Source of the DNA: Flavobacteriales bacterium UBA5933 | Lineage (GTDB): Bacteria > Bacteroidota > Bacteroidia > Flavobacteriales > Weeksellaceae | NCBI GenBank assembly: GCA_002430925.1 | Contig: DJDD01000158.1 | Location: forward strand, 1-5,678 | Direction of reading: 5' to 3' | Length of the DNA: 5,678 nt | Shown: positions 1-5,632 of the stretch, one piece after another | Position numbering within the stretch: position 1 is the stretch's first letter | How the letters are laid out: the number at the start of each line of letters is the position of its first letter | Notes under the pieces: model-generated | Told to the model about the DNA's origin: nothing | The model's database searches: none | The model's input: only the letters and a program-made list of their open reading frames with translations | Position numbers and translations under genes: made by a program

Positions 1-10
1 ATTTTTTTTT

Positions 11-120
11 GGGCAATCCCTTCGGGACGTGCTTTTTCGCTATATCTTTTTTGATTTGTCATTGTGCATAATCTAAATGACCAATCAAAAAAGTATGTCG
101 CTTCAATCACTATTGCAAAT
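11..120. repeat. Structured intergenic repeat-like element with 18-bp inverted repeat
   Basis: The centre is an inverted repeat: arms 46-63 and 76-93 (CTTTTTTGATTTGTCATT and its complement, 17 of 18 pairs matching) around a 12-nt loop. To the left, TCCC-TTC-GGGA (17-27) makes a small hairpin. GCAAT at 13-17 is complementary to ATTGC at 112-116, so the outer ends could also pair. The flanks GCTTTTTCGCTATATC (31-46) and GTCGCTTCAATC (97-108) resemble, from memory, a small non-coding element scattered between genes in Flavobacteriales. That family match is unverified. It lies downstream of kgtP. It may be a REP/MITE-like repeat or a transcript-end structure; no U-tract follows the hairpin on either strand, so a simple intrinsic terminator is unlikely. 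It may extend past the left edge. Confidence 0.5.
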
Positions 121-144
121 TAATAATTAACAAATTAAATAATT

Positions 145-167
145 AAAAAAAAGTTTAAACAACTTTT
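145..167 (-). terminator. Weak AT-rich terminator candidate after kgtP
   Basis: On the minus strand, starting 4 nt after the kgtP stop codon, AAAAGTT and AACTTTT form a 7-bp stem around a 5-nt loop. A run of eight T begins inside the second arm. Only two of the seven pairs are GC, so the hairpin is weak. Position and U-tract fit a terminator, but the stability is doubtful, and the larger structure at 11-120 could contribute to transcript ending. Confidence 0.4.
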
Positions 168-171
168 AAAA

Positions 172-1488
172 TTAATCTTTATTCAACATTGAATTCTCTT
201 TAGTATCCTTCATAAATAGATAAACAATAAGAGAAAAAGCAATACATCCTGTTATATACCAATAGAAGTAGTATTCTACATCATGTTGTTTAGCTAATAA
301 AGCTAAATATTCTGCTGAACCTCCAAAAATACATACTGTTAATGCATAAGGCAAACCTACACCTAAAGCACGAATTTCTGCTGGAAATAATTCAGCTTTT
401 ACAACAGCATTAATCGATGTATAACCTGAAACGATAATTAACGCAACCATTAAATAAGCAAAAGCTCCCCACATACTTGTAACGTTTGCTAAACCTGTTA
501 ATAAAGGAACTGTACATAATGTACCTAAAATTCCAAAACCTAATAATAATGGACGACGACCAATTTTATCAGACAATAATCCGAATAGAGGTTGTAAACA
601 AGCAAAGATTAATAAAGATAAGAAAGAAATAAATGTTGCTTCTTCCTTTGTAAGATTTACTGTATTTACTAAGAATTTTTGCATATAAGTAGTATATGTA
701 TTAAATGCTAAAGTTCCCCCCATTGTAAGTCCAACAACTGTTAAAATAGATTTAGGATATTTTAATAATTGTTTTATTGTACCATTATTTTCCTTTTTAT
801 CTGAAGCATCATTATTTTTCTCAAAAGCATCTGTTTCATGTAAATTCTTTCTTAAATATAATGCTATAATAGATAAAATTGCTCCAATAACAAATGGTAT
901 TCTCCATCCCCATGCAGAAAGTTGCTCATCTGTTAAAAGTAACTTTTGTAATATTAATAAAATACCTAAAGCAATTAACTGTCCACCAATTAAAGTTACA
1001 TATTGAAATGAAGAATAAAAACCTCTCCTATCTGCTGTAGCCATTTCTGATAAATAAGTTGCAGAAACTCCATATTCTCCACCAACACTAAGACCTTGTA
1101 ACAAACGTGCTATTAATAATAATGCAGGAGCTAAAACACCAATAGTTTCATAAGTTGGTGTTAAAGCAATCAATAAAGAACCAAAAGACATTAATAAAAC
1201 CGATAATGTCATTGCTCTTTTACGACCAATTTTATCAGCAATTGTTCCAAACAACCATCCTCCAATTGGACGCATTAAGAACCCTACAGCAAAAATACCA
1301 GCAGTATTTAATAATTGAGCAGTTCTGTCTCCTGTAGGAAAAAATGATGAAGAAAAATAGATTGCGAATGCTGCATAAGCATACCAATCATACCATTCTA
1401 CTAGATTCCCAATAGATCCTCCAATAATAGCTTTAACTCTATCTTTAACAGTTAATTCACTATCTAATTTTTGATTACTGTGTGACAT
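172..1488 (-). CDS. kgtP: Alpha-ketoglutarate (2-oxoglutarate) permease, MFS metabolite:H+ symporter family
   Basis: An inner-membrane proton symporter predicted to import 2-oxoglutarate, a TCA-cycle intermediate. The 438-residue product closely follows recalled E. coli KgtP (432 aa) along its whole length: GNLVEWYDWYAYAAF (27-41), the block around GFLMRPIGGWLFG (69-81), QGLSVGGEYG (131-140), FQYVTLIGGQ (161-170), AELFPAEIRALGVGL (365-379) and FGGSAEY (388-394). Two MFS loop signatures are visible, GTIADKIGRKRA (81-92, loop 2-3) and GLLSDKIGRRP (303-313, loop 8-9), with about 12 hydrophobic segments. A charged central loop (about 218-240) separates the two halves. The ATG at 1488 is preceded by A/T-rich sequence without Shine-Dalgarno, normal for this phylum. 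It is last on the strand, 143 bp after the histidine kinase gene. Strong likeness to the proteobacterial transporter raises the possibility of old lateral transfer. A related MHS-family substrate (citrate, proline/betaine) is less likely. Confidence 0.9.
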   Translation of the reverse strand: MSHSNQKLDSELTVKDRVKAIIGGSIGNLVEWYDWYAYAAFAIYFSSSFFPTGDRTAQLLNTAGIFAVGFLMRPIGGWLFGTIADKIGRKRAMTLSVLLMSFGSLLIALTPTYETIGVLAPALLLIARLLQGLSVGGEYGVSATYLSEMATADRRGFYSSFQYVTLIGGQLIALGILLILQKLLLTDEQLSAWGWRIPFVIGAILSIIALYLRKNLHETDAFEKNNDASDKKENNGTIKQLLKYPKSILTVVGLTMGGTLAFNTYTTYMQKFLVNTVNLTKEEATFISFLSLLIFACLQPLFGLLSDKIGRRPLLLGFGILGTLCTVPLLTGLANVTSMWGAFAYLMVALIIVSGYTSINAVVKAELFPAEIRALGVGLPYALTVCIFGGSAEYLALLAKQHDVEYYFYWYITGCIAFSLIVYLFMKDTKENSMLNKD

Positions 1489-1515
1489 ATTTATTTATTT
1501 TTATTTTATAATGAT

Positions 1516-1530
1516 GTGTATTGAATACAC
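1516..1530. promoter_or_regulatory. Perfect 15-bp palindrome upstream of kgtP (possible operator)
   Basis: GTGTATTGAATACAC is a perfect 7-bp inverted repeat around a single central G. It ends 27 bp upstream of the kgtP ATG, close to where transcription would begin if the TTATTTTG box at 1533-1540 is used. That position suits a dimeric repressor site or a short 5'-UTR hairpin. It has more G and C than the surrounding AT-rich DNA. Function is inferred from symmetry and position only. Confidence 0.45.
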
Positions 1531-1532
1531 TA

Positions 1533-1540
1533 CAAAATAA
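1533..1540 (-). promoter_or_regulatory. Candidate -7 box for kgtP, imperfect
   Basis: The minus strand reads TTATTTTG, one mismatch from the Bacteroidota -7 consensus TAnnTTTG. The adjoining TTGATTTG (1541-1548) is an equally imperfect alternative. No TTTG or TTG occurs 17 to 23 nt upstream of either box; that space is filled by the tandem 11-bp repeat. The absence fits an activator-dependent promoter, but kgtP could also be reached by read-through from the histidine kinase gene. Confidence 0.3.
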
Positions 1541-1546
1541 CAAATC

Positions 1547-1568
1547 AATTTTGAAGTAATTTTGAAGT
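1547..1568. promoter_or_regulatory. Tandem 11-bp direct repeat, candidate OmpR/PhoB-type regulator site
   Basis: Two exact abutting copies of AATTTTGAAGT occupy 1547-1557 and 1558-1568 (minus strand ACTTCAAAATT twice). An 11-bp head-to-tail period is about one helical turn and is the usual layout for dimers of OmpR/PhoB-family response regulators. Such a regulator is encoded two genes upstream on the same strand. The pair lies 59-80 bp before the kgtP start, where a -33 element would be expected. A regulatory role is inferred; the repeat itself is seen directly. Confidence 0.5.
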
Positions 1569-1631
1569 TTTGTTAAAGAAATACTGAAATTTGTATTTAT
1601 TTATATATAAATATGTTACCCATTAAAAGTA

Positions 1632-2894
1632 TTAGAACCTAATCGTAAATTGGTGCAAATTTGAAGAAAATGTATACTTTATTTCAAAATTGTAAACGTC
1701 TAAAATTTTCTTTACGAGTGCAAGTCCAAGCCCAATAGATGCACTATTGTGTTTACCTTTATTGAAGCGTTTAAAAATAGTATCATTTGTAAATTCTTGC
1801 TCATAACCTGTATTTCTAATTATTAAAACGGAAGAAGTCAAAACAACATAAATATTTCCATCTCTGTAATTATGTCTATTCGCATTACTGATTAAATTTG
1901 ATATAACAATATGCGCTAGAAGAGGATTAATATTCACATAAACTCCTGGATACAAATCTAATGTAACTTTAACACCATTCATTAAAATTAAATCCTCCTG
2001 CTCAGAGATAACATTTTCAATTAATTCTGTTAAATTTATTAAATCGTCAGAGTTTTGATGATCTTCTAAACTCATCAAAAGAATAAGAGATCTATTAACT
2101 GCTGAAATTCTATTCAAACTATCATACATTTCACTAAGAGATTTCATTTGAAGTTCTGTTATATTCTCATTCAGCATTAACTCTATTTTTGCTTTTATAT
2201 TAGCAATAGGCGTTTGTAATTCATGTGATAAATTTTGAGAAAATTCTTTTAAAGCATTATAATGACCAATGGATTGTTTTGAAGTTCTTATAAAAAATTC
2301 ATTTAATTGATTAAGTTCCCTAATTTCTGTTTTTGCCGTTTTTAATTCTTGATTTTCTCTTACATCAAAATGCTCCATTTCGCTTAATAAATGATAAAAA
2401 GGAGTATATAAATTTCTAGCGATAAGTTCTCCAAAAAATATAATTGATATAATTACAAAAATAAAAATCCAAGCAATAACCATTATAATACCAATAAAAA
2501 ACTTATTATCTATAATAATCAAACCTATTTGAGCTTGAATTTGATAATGGTGATTTTTTATAAAAGGATAAGTAGTAACTGTTATATGATTGACGTTCGT
2601 TTGTAATTTTTCATCCCATTCGTAAACATCTTCTCTAACGACTTTTTTTGTTAAATCATCTTCAGAATTATCTAAAATTTTTATTTTAATATCAGGGTAT
2701 TCTTTTTGAATTGATTCAATAGGAATTCCTTTTATTATTTTATTTTCGACAATATTATTTAGATTTTCTAATTTACCTACTGCAGATTGTGTTGTTGCAC
2801 GTTCTATTGCAAAATAGAAAATAAAAAAACCAAATGTCATCGAACAAAAAACGACAAGTGTAAAATATTGGGTGATTTTTTTACTTAATCTCAT
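1632..2894 (-). CDS. Membrane sensor histidine kinase of a two-component system
   Basis: A 420-residue sensor kinase, partner of the response regulator encoded immediately upstream. Order: short cytoplasmic N-terminus, TM1 (about 10-30), a periplasmic sensor region of about 100 residues (31-131) with no domain I recognise, TM2 (about 132-155), a HAMP-like linker starting near TPFYHLLSEMEHF (164-176), the HisKA dimerisation helix with phospho-acceptor His224 in SHELQTP (223-229), and a HATPase_c domain. In the latter the N box has Asn333 and Asn337 (NLISNANRHN), an F-box-like IFKRF is at 373-377, and the G2 box GLGLAL is at 388-393. The G1 box is atypical, NTG (361-363) instead of DxGxG. The start ATG at 2894 follows the regulator's TAA with no spacer, so the two are surely co-transcribed and probably translationally coupled. 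The signal is unknown; a carboxylate cue is only suggested by kgtP next door. Confidence 0.9.
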   Translation of the reverse strand: MRLSKKITQYFTLVVFCSMTFGFFIFYFAIERATTQSAVGKLENLNNIVENKIIKGIPIESIQKEYPDIKIKILDNSEDDLTKKVVREDVYEWDEKLQTNVNHITVTTYPFIKNHHYQIQAQIGLIIIDNKFFIGIIMVIAWIFIFVIISIIFFGELIARNLYTPFYHLLSEMEHFDVRENQELKTAKTEIRELNQLNEFFIRTSKQSIGHYNALKEFSQNLSHELQTPIANIKAKIELMLNENITELQMKSLSEMYDSLNRISAVNRSLILLMSLEDHQNSDDLINLTELIENVISEQEDLILMNGVKVTLDLYPGVYVNINPLLAHIVISNLISNANRHNYRDGNIYVVLTSSVLIIRNTGYEQEFTNDTIFKRFNKGKHNSASIGLGLALVKKILDVYNFEIKYTFSSNLHQFTIRF

Positions 2895-3575
2895 TTAGCT
2901 ATCAGACCATTTATAACCTAACCCATATACTGTTTTCACGTAATCATTCCCTCCAGATTCTGAAATTTTTCTTCTGAGATTTTTTAAATGTTGATAAATA
3001 AAATCAACATTATCTAAATTATATGTATAATCTCCCCACAAATGTATTGCTATAGCTTGTCTTGAAAGAACTCTATTTTTATTATTAATAAAATAGATTA
3101 ATAAATTGATTTCTTTTTTAGTTAAATTAATTACTGTATCTCCGATTTTACATTCCATAGAATGCATATTAATCATAATTTCATTAAAAACTAATAATTC
3201 ATCAGCAGTATCTATATTTCCTCTGCGCATAACAGCTTTTATACGAGAATGTAATTCTGGTAATGGAAAAGGTTTTGTAATATAATCATCTGCCCCACTG
3301 TCTAATCCTAAAATTTTATAATCTAAAGAGTTTTGTGCAGAAATAATAATCACTTTTGTAGTAATGTATAATGATTTTATTTCGTTAAGTAATGTCATTC
3401 CACTACCATCAGGAAGAGTTATATCTAGTAAAACACAATCATATTCAAACATAGAAAGCATATCTCTTGCTTGTGATAAATTAGGAGCCCATTCACAAAT
3501 ATAATTTTCTTGCTGTAAAAAATTTATAATGTTACTCGCTAATTCTTTATGATCTTCAACCAATATAATCTTCAT
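2895..3575 (-). CDS. OmpR/PhoB-family DNA-binding response regulator
   Basis: A 226-residue transcription regulator, the normal length for this family. The receiver domain (1-117) holds the acidic pocket Glu7-Asp8, phospho-acceptor Asp51 in LLDITLPDGSG, the switch residue Ser79 and the conserved Lys101 in TKPF. The C-terminal winged-helix Trans_reg_C domain (about 128-224) contains LTKKEINLLIYF (151-162), a recognition-helix region around NVDFIYQHLKNLRRKI (189-204) and the terminal wing TVYGLGYKW (215-223). It should be phosphorylated by the kinase whose gene abuts it (TAAATG). The ATG at 3575 is chosen because MKIILVEDH is the standard receiver start. A candidate promoter and a palindrome lie directly upstream. 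Targets are unknown; the tandem repeat before kgtP is a plausible site, and autoregulation is possible. Confidence 0.93.
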   Translation of the reverse strand: MKIILVEDHKELASNIINFLQQENYICEWAPNLSQARDMLSMFEYDCVLLDITLPDGSGMTLLNEIKSLYITTKVIIISAQNSLDYKILGLDSGADDYITKPFPLPELHSRIKAVMRRGNIDTADELLVFNEIMINMHSMECKIGDTVINLTKKEINLLIYFINNKNRVLSRQAIAIHLWGDYTYNLDNVDFIYQHLKNLRRKISESGGNDYVKTVYGLGYKWSDS

Positions 3576-3576
3576 T

Positions 3577-3591
3577 CCTTAACAATTAAGG
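3577..3591. promoter_or_regulatory. Palindrome at the start of the response regulator gene
   Basis: CCTTAACAATTAAGG is a perfect 6-bp inverted repeat with a 3-nt centre, ending one base before the regulator's ATG. A second small one, CTTA-AAGA-TAAG (3592-3603), adjoins it and covers the candidate -7 box. As DNA it could be an operator at the transcription start. As RNA it could form a hairpin over the ribosome entry site; the AAGGA it contains touches the ATG and is too close to work as a Shine-Dalgarno. Function is inferred. Confidence 0.4.
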
Positions 3592-3593
3592 CT

Positions 3594-3622
3594 TAAAGAT
3601 AAGAATTTCATTATAAAACAAA
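3594..3622 (-). promoter_or_regulatory. Candidate Bacteroidota-type promoter for the two-component operon
   Basis: On the minus strand TTTG (3622-3619) is followed after 17 nt by TATCTTTA (3601-3594). This matches the pattern TTTG-N17-23-TAnnTTTG except for the final G. Transcription would start near 3590, leaving a leader of about 15 nt. The -33 element falls inside the T-tract of the rpsA terminator, so the two signals share bases. Confidence 0.45.
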
Positions 3623-3647
3623 AAAGCTGCCCTAAAAAGGACAGCTT
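3615..3647 (-). terminator. Intrinsic terminator of rpsA
   Basis: On the minus strand, 27 nt past the rpsA stop, the arms AAGCTGTCCT and AGGGCAGCTT pair over 10 bp with one G-U wobble. They enclose a TTTT loop and run into TTTTGTTTTAT. On the plus strand the wobble becomes a C-A mismatch, so the structure is better suited to leftward transcription, which fits the end of rpsA. Confidence 0.88.
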
Positions 3648-3674
3648 ATTTATAATGATAATGTAAGTTAGGGA

Positions 3675-5501
3675 TTAGTTTCCTCCTTCTTCCATTTTCT
3701 TTTTCAATGCTGCTAATTCATCGATATCTCCTAAAGTAGAAGTTTCGATTGCGTTAGAAGAATTGTTATTGTTGTTGTTTGCTGGTTTCTCAGCTTTAAC
3801 TTCTTCCTCACGGAAAGTTGCTGTATGAGAAACTACTACGCGACGGAACTCTTTGTTGAATTCAATAACATTGAAAGTTGTTTCTTCACCTTTTTTGATA
3901 CGAGAACCATCTTCTTTCTCTAATGTACGAGCTGGAGCGAAAGCTTCAACGTCAGCATCTTCGAATTGTACTGTAGCACCTTTATCAAATACGTCGATAG
4001 CAACACCTGTATGAGTTGTTCCTACAGCATATTTATCTTCATATTTATCCCAAGGATTTTCAGTTAATTGTTTGTGTCCTAAAGATAAACGACGAGCTTC
4101 TACGTCTAATTCTAAAACTACAACATCTAAGATATCATCAACTGCACAGAATTCTGATGGGTGTTTGATTTTCTTAGTCCAAGATAAGTCAGAAATGTAG
4201 ATTAAACCATCAACACCTTCTTCTAATTCTACGAATACACCGAAGTTAGTAAAGTTACGAACTTTACCTTTGTGTGTAGAACCTACAGGGTATTTAGTTG
4301 TAATATCAGTCCAAGGATCTGGAGTTAATTGTTTGATACCTAAAGACATTTTTCTTTCTTCTCTGTCTAAAGTTAAAACTACTGCTTCAACTTCATCACC
4401 AACTTTTACGAAATCTTGAGCAGAACGTAAGTGAGTAGACCAAGACATTTCAGAAACGTGGATTAAACCTTCAACACCTGGAGCAACTTCAACAAAAGCA
4501 CCGTAGTCAGCTAAAACTACTACTTTCCCTTTAACTTTGTCACCAACTTTGATGTTTGCATCTAAAGCATCCCATGGATGAGCTTCTAATTGTTTAATAC
4601 CTAATTGGATACGAGATTTGTTTTCGTCGAAATCTAAGATTACAACGTTGATTTTTTGTCCATCTTCTAAGATTTCAGATGGGTGGTTGATACGAGACCA
4701 AGATAAGTCAGTAATGTGGATTAATCCATCAACACCTCCTAAGTCTACGAATACACCGTAAGAAGTAATGTTTTTAACTTCTCCTTCTAAAACTTGTCCT
4801 TTCTCTAATTGAGCAACGATTTCTTTTTTCTGAACTTCGATATCAGCCTCGATTAACGCTTTGTGAGAAACTACTACGTTTTTGAATTCTGGGTTGATTT
4901 TAACAACTTTGAATTCCATAGTTTTTCCTACGAATTGTTCGTAATCACGGATTGGTTTAACATCGATTTGAGAACCTGGTAAGAAAGCTTCGATTCCAAA
5001 TACGTCAACGATCATACCACCTTTAGTACGAGCTTTGATGTATCCGTTAACGATTTCTTGAGATTCGTGTGCTTTATTAACAGCATCCCAAGCGTTTAAT
5101 GTACGAGCTTTTCTATGAGATAAGATTAATTGTCCGTTTTTGTCTTCACGTTGATCAACCATTACTTCTACGATATCCCCAACTTTTAAGTCTGAGTTGT
5201 AACGGAATTCGTTTAATGAAATAACACCTTCTGATTTGAAGTTGATGTCAACGATAGCTTCTTTATCTGTAATACGTACAACTTGTCCTTTGAATACTTC
5301 ATTTTCATGTAAGTCTTCTAAAGTTGTATCGTACATTTGCTCTAATTCAGCTTTTTCTTTACGATCTTCTTCGTTTAATCCTGATTCGAAAGATTCCCAA
5401 TCGAATGATTCTGGAGCTACGTTTGCGTTTGCAGTCGTATCAATTGCAGGAGTGTTAACTACAACTTCTTGTACCTCCTCGTTTTGTGTTTCTTTAGACA
5501 T
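3675..5501 (-). CDS. rpsA: 30S ribosomal protein S1
   Basis: An RNA-binding protein of the small ribosomal subunit that helps recruit and unfold mRNA. The 608 residues contain six OB-fold S1 domains at about 70-132, 149-215, 234-303, 319-391, 406-478 and 493-560. Domains 3 to 5 are the most alike, sharing the pattern GVdGLIhIsdlSW followed by LGIKQL or LGHKQL and a PWD/PWT linker. The N-terminus is acidic. The C-terminal tail carries six consecutive Asn (575-580) and ends with the STLGDIDELAALKKKME element seen in flavobacterial S1. I chose the ATG at 5501 (MSKETQ) because it matches recalled family starts; a TTG nine codons upstream (5528) would give 617 residues and is less likely. No Shine-Dalgarno precedes it. 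The gene is monocistronic, with its own leader promoter and a strong terminator. Its base composition is clearly less AT-rich than the three genes downstream, as expected for a highly expressed gene. Confidence 0.97.
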   Translation of the reverse strand: MSKETQNEEVQEVVVNTPAIDTTANANVAPESFDWESFESGLNEEDRKEKAELEQMYDTTLEDLHENEVFKGQVVRITDKEAIVDINFKSEGVISLNEFRYNSDLKVGDIVEVMVDQREDKNGQLILSHRKARTLNAWDAVNKAHESQEIVNGYIKARTKGGMIVDVFGIEAFLPGSQIDVKPIRDYEQFVGKTMEFKVVKINPEFKNVVVSHKALIEADIEVQKKEIVAQLEKGQVLEGEVKNITSYGVFVDLGGVDGLIHITDLSWSRINHPSEILEDGQKINVVILDFDENKSRIQLGIKQLEAHPWDALDANIKVGDKVKGKVVVLADYGAFVEVAPGVEGLIHVSEMSWSTHLRSAQDFVKVGDEVEAVVLTLDREERKMSLGIKQLTPDPWTDITTKYPVGSTHKGKVRNFTNFGVFVELEEGVDGLIYISDLSWTKKIKHPSEFCAVDDILDVVVLELDVEARRLSLGHKQLTENPWDKYEDKYAVGTTHTGVAIDVFDKGATVQFEDADVEAFAPARTLEKEDGSRIKKGEETTFNVIEFNKEFRRVVVSHTATFREEEVKAEKPANNNNNNSSNAIETSTLGDIDELAALKKKMEEGGN

Positions 5502-5546
5502 AATTCTAAAAATTTGTATCTCAATCAACTTTATTTTGGAATCTTT

Positions 5547-5574
5547 AAAAAAATGGAAATAAATGAAAGAGAGA
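5547..5574 (-). promoter_or_regulatory. Pyrimidine-rich tract in the rpsA leader
   Basis: In the mRNA sense this stretch has 25 pyrimidines out of 28 bases, ending in a run of seven U. It lies 46-73 nt before the rpsA ATG. S1 is known to favour U-rich and pyrimidine-rich single-stranded RNA, so the tract could help translation of rpsA or serve as a site for S1 to control its own synthesis. Tract composition is seen; the role is inferred. Confidence 0.3.
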
Positions 5575-5589
5575 TGTTTAACTTGTTTG

Positions 5590-5613
5590 TTAATTGCCAG
5601 ATTCCTTGCTCAT
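5590..5613 (-). CDS. Possible 7-codon upstream ORF in the rpsA leader
   Basis: ATG AGC AAG GAA TCT GGC AAT TAA would encode M-S-K-E-S-G-N. Its start lies about 7 to 10 nt downstream of the predicted transcription start, and its frame differs from rpsA (start-to-start distance 112 nt). The peptide resembles the first seven residues of S1 itself (MSKETQN), though the codons differ. It may be a leader peptide or regulatory uORF, or pure chance given its length. No translation evidence can be seen. Confidence 0.25.
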   Translation of the reverse strand: MSKESGN

Positions 5614-5624
5614 TTTAGCGAGTG

Positions 5625-5632
5625 CAAATATA
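5625..5632 (-). promoter_or_regulatory. rpsA: rpsA promoter, -7 box TATATTTG
   Basis: The minus strand reads TATATTTG followed by CA, a perfect match to the Bacteroidota TAnnTTTG -7 element. Transcription would begin around 5620-5623, giving rpsA a leader of about 120 nt. No TTTG or TTG is present 17 to 23 nt upstream, so the -33 element is weak or absent; that region is an AT-rich run that might act as an UP-like element. Confidence 0.6.

Noticed and set aside
46..93. 18-bp inverted repeat as a bidirectional intrinsic terminator
   Set aside because: No T-run follows the hairpin on either strand, and the surrounding conserved-looking phrases suggest a repeat element instead.
1155..1337. 60-codon plus-strand reading frame
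   Set aside because: It lies fully antisense inside kgtP, which is a near full-length match to its family. The product has no recognisable domain, and AT-rich antisense frames of this length occur by chance.
1599..1612. 14-bp palindrome ATTTATATATAAAT after the kinase gene
   Set aside because: It consists only of A and T in AT-rich DNA, has no U-tract after it, and is too simple to call a terminator or operator.
5502..5528. TTG start giving a 617-residue S1
   Set aside because: The extra nine residues (MIEIQIFRI) do not resemble the S1 N-terminus, and the internal ATG (MSKETQ) matches the family start.
5236..5562. 108-codon plus-strand reading frame
   Set aside because: It is antisense to the 5' part of rpsA and its leader. 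The Ser-rich product mirrors the S1 codons and has no family features.
5578..5593. TTAAC/GTTAA hairpin in the rpsA leader as a riboswitch or attenuator
   Set aside because: The stem is only 5 bp, mostly A-U pairs, and no alternative structure or terminator is visible.
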